Of a stretch of DNA of 64,000 bases, positions 23,625 to 32,577 are shown piece after piece (the stretch's first letter is position 1; every line of letters begins with the position of its first letter). The notes beneath the pieces were generated by a model. It made no database searches, was not told the DNA's origin, and saw only the letters and a list, made by a program, of their open reading frames with translations. Source of the DNA: Allocoprococcus sp004560705 (GTDB lineage: Bacteria; Bacillota; Clostridia; Lachnospirales; Lachnospiraceae); the NCBI RefSeq assembly GCF_052065755.1, contig NZ_JBQHTK010000002.1, positions 1 through 64,000 of the forward strand. The letters run 5' to 3'. The position numbers were made by a program, and so were the translations under genes.

Positions 23625-25464
23625 ACATTGAAAACTGAATAAAGTACACAGAAATCATGCAGTCATTGCCTAAATATAGTATAATGGAGTCAGTAAAAAA
23701 AGGGGTTTGAGGTGTTCTGGTATGCCATATATTTCTGGTTTTGACCGTGATCAGTTGATGTGCTGTTCATGGGATGAGTTTGTAGATAAAGAGAGTATTG
23801 CAGGGATAATAGATGCGTTTGTAAACAGTCTTGATATAAGCAGATATGGTGTAAAACCTGTATCTGTTGAAGGACGTCCGGCATATGATCCGAAAAGTCT
23901 GTATAAACTGTATATTTATGGAAGCAGAAAAGGAATTCGTTCTTCACGCAAACTGGCAGAAAGCTACAAAGTGAATCTGGAAGTAAAGTGGATGCTTGGA
24001 TGTGTAGAACCTGATTTTCGTACAATCTCAGATTTCAGGAGAAGCAACATAGACAGTCTGAAAGAAATTTTCCATGAATTTAACCACCGGCTTTCTGGTG
24101 CGGTAGAATGGGGATTTTGTTCTGTTGATGGAAGTAAAATTCAGGCCAACAACTCGAAAGATAATAACTTTACAAAAAATAAACTGGATGACCGGATCAA
24201 GTGGCTGAATGGTCATACAGATGAATATCTTCGAATACTGAATGAGATGGATGAAGATGAAGAACAGGAGGACAATCCGGAAAAGTTAACACGGGAAATC
24301 ATTGAAGCTAAACTCAAAGAGGCCCAGGAACGTCTTGCAAGATATGAAGGCTACTAGAAATTGATGGAAGAAACAGGAGTATCACAGCTTTCTATTACCG
24401 ATGCAGATGCGAAGCTTATGAAAAATAAAAATGGGTTTGGTGTAGCATATAATCCGCAGACAGTAGTGGATTCAAAAACACATCTGATCCGTGATTTCCA
24501 GATGACAAATCAGGTAACAGATCATGGGCTTCTAGAAAGTACGATGAAGGGAATCAAAGCAGCGGAACCGGAAACTATTGTAGAAGTTGTTGCAGATAAA
24601 GGCTACGAAGATACAGATGATATGGTCAGATGTCTGGAGAATGGAATTATTCCCCACGTGATAACGGGTGATGGAAAAGATGGCTATGAAATAGAAATAC
24701 CCTACGAAGACTCTGAAGTAGATACAACCAGTGCAGAACCGGAAGACTTAAAAAAGCATTGCATTCAGGAATGATTCCGGAAGCATATAAAGAAGTTATA
24801 CAGGATATAAAAGTAGAGGAAGTACACCGAAAAGTTGTAGATGAAAAGGCAGAGGTTACTTCGATTTACGGAACACCAGAGGAGATGCAGGAAAAAGCAA
24901 AGGAAGGGTATTTTGTCAGAGATTCTGAGAGGAATCTTGTATACTGTCCTGCAGGAGAAATGCTCAGGCAGAAATGTGTTAAGAAAAATGGAAATATCCG
25001 GTATGCAAATAAAAATGCCTGTAGACACTGTAAAAATCGTAATAAGTGTTATAAAGGAAAAAATGAATGGAAAGAGATAGATTTTACAAAAGATCAGTTG
25101 CAGAAGCCGTGTAAGGACTGGTTAAAAACAGAAGGAAAAGAACTGGAAAAAACGAAAGTTAAAGAAAAATGGCATTATGAGAAAGTAAAGATTGTAAAAT
25201 TCTTTCTTAAACCAGACCGGGAGAAAATGAGCCAGAGGATGAGTTTGTCAGAGCATCCGTTTGGGACTATAAAACGTGCAATGGGAGCCACTTATTTCTT
25301 GCTGAAAGGAATACAAAAAGTGGCTGGGGAGTTTGCGCTCTTTTGTCTAGGGTATAACCTAGAACGAGCTAAAAATCTCCTTGGATTTCAAAAAATGATG
25401 GAACTGATGGAACAGGCATAAACCTTTTTCTTTCAAAATGTGTATTTTATTCAGTTTTCAATGT
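23625..25464 (+). mobile_element. IS1182-type insertion sequence, 1840 bp
   Basis: 26-base terminal inverted repeats lie at 23625-23650 and 25439-25464 with one mismatch; the ends read ACATTGAAAACTGAATAAAG inward. They enclose one transposase gene. Size and layout fit the IS1182 family. No clear target duplication is seen. The left flank has a palindrome, CACTCAT-TT-ATGAGTG, at 23590-23605, and the element sits inside an older inverted repeat. Confidence 0.85.
23722..25421 (+). pseudogene. IS1182-family transposase, broken
   Basis: The three pieces 23722-24357, 24361-24774 and 24759-25421 together give a complete DDE transposase: an N-terminal domain with EGRPAYDPKSLYKLYIYG, FCSVDGSKIQANNSKDN with a catalytic Asp, VVADKGYED with the second Asp, and a C-terminal CRHCKNRNKC zinc part and GTIKRAMGATYFLLKG. 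It is interrupted by an in-frame TAG at 24355-24357 and by a -1 shift at an A-run (TTAAAAAAGC near 24749). The shift site looks slippery, but the TAG still kills the protein, so the copy is probably inactive. Confidence 0.88.
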
Positions 25465-25505
25465 CACAGATGAAAGAAAGGGACTAAATTTATGCCTAAT
25501 AATCA

Positions 25506-25521
25506 AGTTTTCGGACGGTCT
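25506..25521 (-). repeat. Right arm of the outer inverted repeat
   Basis: Reverse complement of 23540-23555 with one mismatch, extended by GGGAGGGGGAGGCTT to 25538. The two arms probably belonged to one hairpin or small element before the IS entered. Confidence 0.7.
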
Positions 25522-25648
25522 GTGGGAGGGGGAGGCTTGTTTTGTTTTATTGTAAGAAATTTTTCGATTTTATCGGGAAAACACAAAAATGTTCGATTTA
25601 TTACATACACCGGATGATTAACTGTATGAAAAAAGGAGAAAGAAAATC

Positions 25649-26524
25649 ATGGCAATGAGACCTGTCTATGAAGTAAAAGAAAACATACCATTTTTTACTG
25701 CTGTGAATGTGGAATTTGAGTGGAATGGAGGATTCGCCAAAACTCAGAAACAAAAAAATATCAGAGCACTTCATGAAAACTATCGTGAACGTAGATCCGA
25801 TAAAAAGGTATTAGAGATTTCAAGTAAGTCTTTACAGGAAGGAGGAGAAGCATTGAGCGCCTTTTTCCTTCCTAAATACGTTCCGGAACTTGATAAGAGT
25901 GTACCTGTAGAATGTGTTTTTCAGTCAGGAAAAACATTTATGAATGGAGGGCCATATAAAGATCTCTTATGTGCAACACCGAGAGAGGCAAAAAAGGATG
26001 AACGTTTAAAAACTAGCGGAAGACTGAAGTGTTTCATGTTCGATGGCAAGGAATATCCACTCATTCCAAAGACTATTTTTTATGATTACATTTATATAAA
26101 TGCGCTCCTTGAAAATGAAAAATTGGCAGAGATTGCTCTTCAATATGATGCTTTCACAGATATTGAATTTAATCCGGAAAAGAGTCTTAATTGTCAGGCA
26201 AAAGCTTGTGCGACATTTGTTGCTTTATCCCGATTGGGATTATTGAGTCAGGCTAAGGGGTTTGACTCATTCCTTGCATTATATGATCTGGAAATTCCAA
26301 AGAAAGCTAAGGAAACTAAAAAGGTTAGTTTGGTGGAGATGGAAAGAACGGAACCAACAAATGTTAATATCCAGGTAGGTGCCATAATTCGCCATAAGAA
26401 GTTCGGTGATGGAGTAATTAAGAAGATAGATTCTAAAGTTTTGGTAGCTCATTTTCCAGAAGTTGGAGAGAAGAATCTTGGAATGAACTGGTGTGTCCGA
26501 AATTGTGAAATCATTAAGAATTAG
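25649..26524 (+). CDS. DarT1-associated NADAR-like antitoxin, orphan
   Basis: The 291-residue product carries the block order of NADAR proteins paired with DarT1 toxins: LEISSKS, SAFFLPKY, VECVFQSGKTFMNGGPYKDL, REAKKDERLKTSGRLKCF, IFYDYIYINALL, YDAFTDIEFNP and SLNCQAKACA. Such proteins remove ADP-ribose from guanine and neutralise the DarT toxin. The last 50 residues add a beta domain (IIRHKKFGDGVIKKI, NWCVRNCEII) like that of the SprT protein at 10527. No DarT ADP-ribosyltransferase is seen next to it, so it may protect against toxins encoded elsewhere. Confidence 0.72.
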   Translation: MAMRPVYEVKENIPFFTAVNVEFEWNGGFAKTQKQKNIRALHENYRERRSDKKVLEISSKSLQEGGEALSAFFLPKYVPELDKSVPVECVFQSGKTFMNGGPYKDLLCATPREAKKDERLKTSGRLKCFMFDGKEYPLIPKTIFYDYIYINALLENEKLAEIALQYDAFTDIEFNPEKSLNCQAKACATFVALSRLGLLSQAKGFDSFLALYDLEIPKKAKETKKVSLVEMERTEPTNVNIQVGAIIRHKKFGDGVIKKIDSKVLVAHFPEVGEKNLGMNWCVRNCEIIKN

Positions 26525-26586
26525 GTTTCCGACGAGATTGGAGATATACAACAAAAAAATTATACCGATGAAGGAGCTGGGAATAT

Positions 26587-27156
26587 ATGACCAAAAGTAT
26601 GTTTGAAAATATTCGTGTAGTGGCGGCAGTTAATCGTAATCGTATTTCATATCAGAACCTTGAGTTGATTCAATTAAAATATGAAGTAACAGATATGGAA
26701 GAATGCCTTCGTTTCTGTGAAGAGAATAGTATTGAAGTGTATAAAGAAGAGTATGCTGTTGATGCTATTCCCGTAATAAGGAACAATGTGGATACTAAAC
26801 CTCGAAAAACCTCGGAAGAAATATATCAAAATAAGTTGGCAAAGAGAATAACTCGACGAATTATGTATCTTGGATCAGTCAAAGCTAGAAAACGAGTAAG
26901 GGAGCAGGGGCTTCACGGATGGTTATGTGGAACTTACACCAGTAAGATTGCCGAGAGTATATGTTCGAGGGTGAAACATATTTTCTCAGTTGAAGAAATG
27001 GAGTTTATAGTAGCGCATCTTGTTGAGGAAAATGATGAGGATAGTATGTTTGTGATGGTTGATGATTTAGAGCAGGAAACTTGTGATTTATTAAATGGAA
27101 AGCTAAATGAACTGATCCCAAAGCTACATGTTAATATTTCTATGGTTGATTCATAA
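26587..27156 (+). CDS. Hypothetical protein (189 residues)
   Basis: RBS AAGGAGCTGG precedes the ATG at 26587. The product has a basic middle (KLAKRITRRIMYLGSVKARKR) and an acidic end. It is not a DarT toxin by any motif I can see. It sits 62 bases after the NADAR-like gene and probably shares its transcript. A nucleic-acid-binding role is possible from the basic stretch but not shown. Confidence 0.6.
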   Translation: MTKSMFENIRVVAAVNRNRISYQNLELIQLKYEVTDMEECLRFCEENSIEVYKEEYAVDAIPVIRNNVDTKPRKTSEEIYQNKLAKRITRRIMYLGSVKARKRVREQGLHGWLCGTYTSKIAESICSRVKHIFSVEEMEFIVAHLVEENDEDSMFVMVDDLEQETCDLLNGKLNELIPKLHVNISMVDS

Positions 27157-27582
27157 ATTAATAATTGTGATGAGTGAAAAGGTACACAAGTAGTCATAAT
27201 GTAACGGATATGATAGGTGTTTCCGGTTGAAGTATTCATGTAGCTTCAGCGGCAGCGTTGGTCGAAAAATTGAATATGGACACATTACTTGTGATTAAGC
27301 ATGCATAGATAAATAGGAAAGAAGCCTTCGAATAAAAGCAACTTGTTATTCGGAGGTTTTTTGTGGGTGGGAATACTTTGGACACTATGAACACAAGGAC
27401 GGCGAATAAAGCCACTATTTTGCCTTAAAAATAATGCTGCTTGCCGCCAATGATGAGCGATTGTGTCTTCATTGGTATGAAATGACCTATTAGCAGAGCA
27501 AACGTGCAGTATATGTGGCTGAGATATGAGAGCATCACGAATATAATATAAATATAAAGATAGCAAGAAAGGAGGTCAGCCA
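27157..27582. other. Non-coding gap with one terminator
   Basis: I see no gene here on either strand. It contains the terminator at 27324 and an AT-rich stretch (near 27541-27560) that may hold the promoter of the XRE gene. It marks the probable end of the plus-strand accessory operons. Confidence 0.5.
27324..27365 (+). terminator. Rho-independent terminator
   Basis: CTTCGAATAA and TTATTCGGAG form the stem (27326-27354), followed by a run of six T. It follows the NADAR-like operon. Confidence 0.85.
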
Positions 27583-27843
27583 ATGAAAACAGAAGCAGCT
27601 TTCAAGAATCGCGAGCGTTTTATCGAGTTAGGTATTGTGATTGCAGCACTGAGAAAACGTCAGGGTTTTTCACAGGATGCACTGGCAACGAAAGCAGATA
27701 TCAGCAGATCGACGTTGAGTGCAATAGAGGCAGCGAATATGACAAGAATGTTCTCTGTAGACACTCTGTATAAGATTGCAGATGCACTTGGAATTTCGGC
27801 GGGTGACCTTCTAAACTATTCGTTACCAGCTTCTAATTTGTGA
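27583..27843 (+). CDS. XRE-family HTH regulator
   Basis: The 86-residue product is essentially one helix-turn-helix domain: IAALRKRQGFSQDALATKADISRSTLSAIE, then DTLYKIADALGIS. It is a DNA-binding repressor-type protein with no effector domain. RBS AAAGGAGG precedes the ATG. A strong terminator follows. Confidence 0.85.
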   Translation: MKTEAAFKNRERFIELGIVIAALRKRQGFSQDALATKADISRSTLSAIEAANMTRMFSVDTLYKIADALGISAGDLLNYSLPASNL

Positions 27844-27944
27844 TTAGCGAAGAGATTTAATTGTATCCTGCAATGCTCTGATACTGATTCTGGCTTGATA
27901 GATTACATCATGATGGCCTTACTAATATTATATGAAATTATTGA

Positions 27945-27992
27945 CCGCAAGGCTATCAGTTTCGATACTGAGAACCCTTGCGGTTTTCTTTT
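27945..27992 (+). terminator. Rho-independent terminator
   Basis: CCGCAAGG (27945-27952) pairs with CCTTGCGG (27976-27983), with an inner TCAGT/ACTGA stem, then TTTTCTTTT. It closes the XRE gene and isolates the riboswitch that follows. Confidence 0.9.
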
Positions 27993-28007
27993 ATACAAAA
28001 TAATACT

Positions 28008-28085
28008 TTGGCACAACCGGGGAAACCCGGCGTCGCAAAACTACAGGGCCTGAAATGGCAGCCAGTTGCACTAACGCGGTTAAGC
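28008..28085 (+). promoter_or_regulatory. c-di-GMP-I (GEMM) riboswitch-like element
   Basis: The stretch has the order of conserved blocks of the GEMM class: GGCACAACC, a CCGGG-GAAA-CCCGG hairpin, GTCGCAAAACTACAGGGCCT, then ATGGCAGCCAGTTGC. In typical members the central block reads GACGCAAAGC, so the A-to-T and G-to-A differences here may change affinity or ligand. It is followed by a terminator hairpin and then the GAF/BTAD gene, so ligand binding would control transcription read-through. Confidence 0.72.
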
Positions 28086-28094
28086 GTAGTACCT

Positions 28095-28125
28095 GCCCAG
28101 GCAACCAATGTCTGGGCTTTTCTGT
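28095..28125 (+). terminator. Riboswitch expression-platform terminator
   Basis: GCCCAG (28095-28100) pairs with CTGGGC (28112-28117) and is followed by TTTTCTGTT, 23 bases before the start codon of the controlled gene. Confidence 0.7.
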
Positions 28126-28147
28126 TATACATTGAGGAGGTGTTCTT

Positions 28148-29566
28148 ATGTTCTTCGAGAAATTATTTAGGAAAAAAGAAGGACAGACAATCGAACGGGT
28201 AGAAGCACCGTCGATTGAGACGACTAAGATTATGGAGAGCGCTGCAAATTCTGCATTGATTACGGATGAGCAGAAATATGTCCATGATTTCAGGATGACA
28301 CTTACGGGATTGGAACAAAGACTACATACGTCTGAGAGCAATGAGAAAATTAGCATGGAGGCTATCAAGACGGGATGTGACTTCTATGAAGCAGAATGGG
28401 CAGGCATTTTGATTGCTGATGTTGAAACCGAGGCATGTGGCTCCGATGACTTGCTATAACCGCCTTACCGGAAGAATGGAATCTCGCTATACAAAAGAGG
28501 TTGAAGCATTTGAAGGTTTTGGTCGTTGGATCAAGGCATTTTATGATGGAAAACCATTAGTCGTGCCGGATGCATCTGTCATCAAAAAGATGTTTCCGGA
28601 TGAGTTCCAGCATTATCAAAGATTAGATGTCCAAAGTTTGATTGGCACTCCATTTGGTGAGAAGTCAACGGGTTCTTTGTTGTGAAGAATCCTACAAGAT
28701 ATAAGACATATCCGGATATGGCACAGATGCTTGCGTTTGTAAGCATGAAGACTTTTTATCTGCAGGAGCTGCAACAGAGTATGGCAGAGTTGGAAACAAA
28801 TCAGGATGACTCTGCAGACGAACATACCATTCGTATTAATCTCCTTGGTATGCCGGAAGTTTGCGTCGGAAGCAAAAAGCTGGATATGAGAGTATATGCT
28901 TCTGATAACGCATGGAAAGTAATTTCGTTCCTGGCACTGAAAGGGAAACCGGTTCCAGGCTCAACATTGATTGAGAATATCTGGCCGAAGATAAAAGATA
29001 CATCCGATACCAATCCACTTCGCAGTGCTCTGTATCAGATGCGCAGCAAGTTCCAGTTCCTCTGTCCGAATATCATTTCCAGCAATGAACAAGGATACTG
29101 GTTTAATCCAGAGTACCGTGTTGAGGTGGATACGGCTCTGGTGGAAGAACTGTGGAAGAAAATTTCTGAAGAGAAAAATCACAGTGTAAGATTGGCTCAC
29201 CTGAAGCAGGCGGTCAAATTGTTCAGAGGGTATCTCTGTGATAATAAACTGGATGAGCCATGGATGATTTCTTATTATCATACATACAGTAGTCTCTACG
29301 CTCAGGTTATGACTTCTCTTTTAGATGAAATTGATAAGGATGAGAATTATACCGGTATTCACAAGTATGCTTCTGCTTCTTTATCCATGCTGGATGGTAA
29401 TCCCAAAATCTGTTTCTGGATGACTGTCTCTACTTATTTTATTAGTGGAAAAAGTGCTGCGTTGGAAGTGATAAATGCCAACAGGTGTTCTTTGTCATCA
29501 GAAGAATTTGATGTCCTGATGAAGGAAGTCGAAGCTTACATTAAAAATCATGGAGGTACTCTGTAA
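28148..29566 (+). pseudogene. GAF - winged-helix - BTAD regulator with two frameshifts
   Basis: The pieces 28148-28459, 28413-28685 and 28682-29566 read on in register-shifted frames. The first two form a GAF-like sensor (FYEAEWAGILIADVE, then MTCYNRLTGRM, ending near GEKSTG). The third has an OmpR-like winged helix (INLLGMPEVCVGSKKL, NPLRSALYQMRSKFQ) and a BTAD helical domain. Indels near 28438 and 28668 compensate each other, so the middle is read in the wrong frame. RBS GAGGAGG precedes the ATG. It lies behind the GEMM-like riboswitch, so it was probably a c-di-GMP-controlled regulator. Confidence 0.8.
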
Positions 29567-29580
29567 ACTATTTTCGTGGT

Positions 29581-29696
29581 AACACGGGAAATAACACACT
29601 GATTTTTAGGTTACACATAGTATTACACAGGTGATGTTACTGGATACAACACGGCAACACGTCTGGTGATACGGCTCTAAACACGTAGTATAACAC
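29581..29696 (+). repeat. Array of eight (A/T)ACAC motifs
   Basis: AACAC or TACAC occurs at 29581, 29593, 29612, 29624, 29648, 29656, 29680 and 29692. Five of the seven spacings are 12 or 24 bases, close to one or two helical turns. This fits a multi-site protein-binding array; the binding protein is unknown. Confidence 0.45.
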
Positions 29697-29784
29697 CCTC
29701 GTTCGATAGCATTTCGAGGCAAGTAAAAATTGCCTTTGAAATCTACCGAATGGGGGTGTCTTTTTGCATCCGGACAAGTCTTTT

Positions 29785-29832
29785 GGAGCGGTTATTCTTG
29801 CATGTATTTGTAGGAATGACCGCTCCTTTTTG
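29785..29832 (+). terminator. Rho-independent terminator
   Basis: GGAGCGGT.ATTC (from 29785) pairs with GGAATGACCGCTCC (to 29826) and is followed by TTTTT. It lies upstream of the XRE gene at 29911. Confidence 0.8.
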
Positions 29833-29910
29833 GTTATTACAGGTGCCGTGCACCTCCTTCGGTTCTTGAGTTTGCATCTTTTCAAATTTCAAGAACTGGA
29901 GGAAATAAAA

Positions 29911-30201
29911 ATGTATTATGATCCGAAAATGTGCGGAAAACGTATTCAGGTCCTTCGCAAGAAAAAGGGGCTTACACAGCTGCAGTTGTCTTTCAAAATA
30001 AATGTCTCAGAGAGTCATCTGAGAGCAATCGAAATCGGTATACGCGGTGCTTCCATAGATTTGCTGATTGAGTGCTCAGAGTTTTTCCAGGTATCTCTTG
30101 ATTACCTGGTTCTTGGCAAGACGGATCCGGACAAAGCAGAGATGATGATGCAGCTGGATATTCTGAGCAATCACATTGATCAGTTGAGAAAACTGATTTG
30201 A
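29911..30201 (+). CDS. XRE-family HTH regulator
   Basis: The ATG at 29911 is chosen because TGGAGG lies 12 bases upstream. Residues 5-60 are the helix-turn-helix (GKRIQVLRKKKGLTQLQLSF, VSESHLRAIEIG, FFQVSLDYLVLGK). The remaining 30 residues are helical and likely dimerise. A typical phage or element repressor type with no visible sensor domain. Confidence 0.82.
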   Translation: MYYDPKMCGKRIQVLRKKKGLTQLQLSFKINVSESHLRAIEIGIRGASIDLLIECSEFFQVSLDYLVLGKTDPDKAEMMMQLDILSNHIDQLRKLI

Positions 30202-30302
30202 AGTATACGGAATTGTCAAGAGGAAAACATATCGTTTCTGGCGAGGTTGTGTGCCCTCTGAGAATATGTTGAGGGCAAAAATCTTCGGTAGAATTATTCT
30301 CG

Positions 30303-30345
30303 TAAGCGGTGCTTCACCGCTTACGTGATCTTTGAAAACTGAATA
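30303..30345 (+). other. Perfect hairpin followed by an IS-end-like 14-mer
   Basis: GTAAGCGGTG-CTT-CACCGCTTAC is a perfect 10-bp hairpin without a T-run. Just after it, 30332-30345 reads TTGAAAACTGAATA, identical to part of the IS1182 terminal repeat at 23628-23641. It may be a leftover IS end or a leader-like sequence common in Firmicutes. Confidence 0.4.
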
Positions 30346-30432
30346 CTATTCATCAGAACTTTACTGTAGAAGGGAGCCTTCGTCGGCACACCATGATGTT
30401 CAATGGAACGTAGCGATTCGCCGGAGCAAATG

Positions 30433-30882
30433 CTAGGTTGCAACTGGCGGTGGTGTTGATCTTCTACAGGTACAATGATACTTCCGTAATTCGCGGTCCG
30501 GCCATAATGAAGGCGGGATGGTTAAGCGCCAATGAAGCTGCTTCGCAAGCGCGTCTGATGAGTTGATGACTTTAGGGCAGTCCTGTACCTCATCGAAGAT
30601 GATGAGGGGCTTTTCTGGCACAATCTTCTGACCGCTTGCCAGCATCAGGTTCTGCAGAATACGATCAACATCCTTGGTGGTTTCAAAGAATTGTTTGTAT
30701 TCTTCGTTTTCATCAAAGTTAAAATAAGCCGTATTTTCATAGTAACGCTTGCCGAACTCTTTCAGAATCCAGGTCTTACCCACCTGACGTACACCCTTCA
30801 GGATCAACGGCTTACGGTAGGGAGAATTCTTCCAGTCCAGCAGCTTTTTCAAAATAAATCGTTCCATAGACTCACACCTCAC
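30433..30882 (-). pseudogene. AAA_14-type ATPase, truncated
   Basis: Reading leftward from 30882, the product has MERFILKKLLDWKNS, Walker A GVRQVGKTWILKEF and Walker B KPLIIFDEVQDCP, the start of the ATP-binding AAA_14/DUF4143 proteins that are usually about 400 residues. After about residue 110 the sequence leaves the family pattern and soon stops, so the C-terminal two thirds are gone through deletion and frameshift. Intact members are common accessory genes in gut Firmicutes. Confidence 0.8.
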
Positions 30883-31261
30883 ACTTTTATTGGAGTTTTA
30901 GTGTTTCTTGATCACACTTTTATTATATGCGTAAGTTTCCCGAAATACAATCATAATCACAAAATTATACGAGTTTTATGGAGGTAAAATCACACTTTTA
31001 TATTGATACAAGAAATAGGTCTGAATTTCGGAACTGATTTTATACGATTTCTCGTTGCTCCGCCAATCATTCCGATAGCTGTTAAAATAATCTTTTTTAC
31101 GTTTGCCATATGCCATCCTCTTGAGAAGGATGCCCACATTATCAGATATGTAAACGCACTGCATGTATCGTGGAGAAACGCCATGTTATTGATGCGGTTG
31201 TTACAGTCAATGTAACGGAGCGTTGCCAGCTTTCAATCATGTGGATTTATTATATTATATA
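30883..31261. other. Gap without convincing genes
   Basis: Overlapping 60-70-codon minus-strand frames exist (30976-31184) but none has a family or a clear ribosome site. The bases just right of 30883 probably hold the promoter of the truncated ATPase gene. Repeated ATCACACTTTTAT sequence occurs at 30911 and 30989. Confidence 0.4.
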
Positions 31262-31567
31262 TTAGTCATTCATATTGTAATAAGATAGGAATTCCGTTAC
31301 AAATTGTTTTACATTTTTTACTTTTTCATCAAAGAAAATTTGCATTTTTATTTCGTCGTCAATAGTATCATTATTTTGGAAGAATTCAGTTGCAGATTCC
31401 ATACAACCTTGCATGTAGCCTTGCACATAGCCTCGGACATAACCTTCTACAAAAGCATCAGCTCCATAACTATCAGGTTGATAATTTCTTTGCGCTTTCA
31501 GGGCAATATAAGCTCGTTCATTTGCTTCTTCATGCAATTTCTCTAAGTACTGCTCAAATTCGGTCAT
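31262..31567 (-). CDS. Small protein with Gly-Tyr repeat tail
   Basis: GGGAGG lies 9 bases before the ATG at 31567. The 101-residue product begins with a charged helix and carries the periodic EGYVRGYVQGYMQGCM, a pattern seen in the C-terminal tails of Rpn/PD-(D/E)XK transposase-like proteins. It may be the surviving end of such a gene, with its own start. Function is unknown. Confidence 0.55.
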   Translation of the reverse strand: MTEFEQYLEKLHEEANERAYIALKAQRNYQPDSYGADAFVEGYVRGYVQGYMQGCMESATEFFQNNDTIDDEIKMQIFFDEKVKNVKQFVTEFLSYYNMND

Positions 31568-31783
31568 GTATGTGTTCCTCCCTTATCTATATGCGCTCTT
31601 CTTTTTTTATTATATTGTCATTTGCAGAAATCGGCAATATTGATTTTTGAGCGATAGTCTCTTTCCTAGTTGGTGAAAAGCAGTAGTATTATTTTTACTT
31701 TCTACTCTGGAAAATGGTTCTGTAACCGGCGTACGATGAAGAGTATTTTTGTGGCCTGGGAACTTTTTCACTTTATTATATAA

Positions 31784-31814
31784 AAATACCCCGCTCCTGG
31801 ATATGGGGCAGGGG
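31784..31814 (-). terminator. Terminator for the minus-strand gene at 31823
   Basis: CCCC-GCTCC and GGGGC-A-GGGG (31789-31814) form a stable stem. On the minus strand it is followed by TATTTTTATA. Confidence 0.7.
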
Positions 31815-31822
31815 ATTTTAGC

Positions 31823-32419
31823 TTAATATGTAACTGTTCCAGGCTGATAAATAATCGATTTTTTTGTGCCGATTCCGAGTATCTTGTTCAATTCAGAATA
31901 GAATATTTCTTTTTCGCTCATTTGATCTAAAAGCTTAAAGTCATAATCCCAAAAGCAAGACTCTACGCATCTTTCCAAATCTTCAATATCAGACATCATA
32001 TTTTCAGTAAGTTCACAAGGATCTTCATTTTCTCCGCACTCTTCATCAGCGGTCATTTTTTCACATTCTTGTTTCAAAATACTGAATACATATTCTCGAT
32101 CTTCCTGCAGCATCTTTATAGTCGTACTTGTATTGCACTCTTCACACTGCTCAATTCCGTATCTGATCAGTTCATACATAACATATTCCAAGATAAGTGC
32201 TGGTATATATGTTTTTTCTGATTTCAATAAAGCAATCAAGTCTGAAAAAGCTGCTTTTCTTTTGTGTCTTGGATACGACTTTGGGAAAAAGCGGGCTAAC
32301 ATCCATTCATCATCCTTTAACGGTTCTGCAATTTCCAAGATTCTTTTTGAAATGAATTTTGCAATTAATTCATTTGCTTTGGCATCTCCAGTTCCTAATA
32401 AATCCGTCAATTGTAACAT
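31823..32419 (-). CDS. Hypothetical helical protein (198 residues)
   Basis: AAGGAG precedes the ATG at 32419. The soluble product is helical and acidic, with a possible metal-binding YGIEQCEEC and a long acidic patch (MTADEECGENEDPCELTE). No family is recognised. It is divergent from the HTH gene at 32578, with a palindromic site between them. Confidence 0.6.
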   Translation of the reverse strand: MLQLTDLLGTGDAKANELIAKFISKRILEIAEPLKDDEWMLARFFPKSYPRHKRKAAFSDLIALLKSEKTYIPALILEYVMYELIRYGIEQCEECNTSTTIKMLQEDREYVFSILKQECEKMTADEECGENEDPCELTENMMSDIEDLERCVESCFWDYDFKLLDQMSEKEIFYSELNKILGIGTKKSIIYQPGTVTY

Positions 32420-32481
32420 TTTTGATATCTCCTTTTTTGGTTTTCTTGCTTATAAGTATACATCTGTAAGCATTCTTTTTG

Positions 32482-32498
32482 GTTACACGACATGTAAC
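32482..32498. promoter_or_regulatory. Palindromic operator candidate
   Basis: GTTACA-CGACA-TGTAAC is a perfect 6+6 palindrome in the 158-base gap between two divergent genes, one of which encodes an HTH protein that might bind it. Confidence 0.4.
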
Positions 32499-32577
32499 TT
32501 TCATATTTTTCTGTGAAAAAAACGAAAAAAATTCCCAAATGCTATCCTGAAATAAAAAAGACAAGGAGGAATTGTTT

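Noticed and set aside
22904..24357. Stop-codon reassignment
   Set aside because: The two in-frame stops are different codons (TAA at 22904, TAG at 24355) in isolated, decayed genes, while intact neighbours use all three stops normally.
26587..27156. DarT toxin partner for the NADAR-like gene
   Set aside because: The following protein shows no ADP-ribosyltransferase motif and is basic/helical, so it cannot be called DarT.
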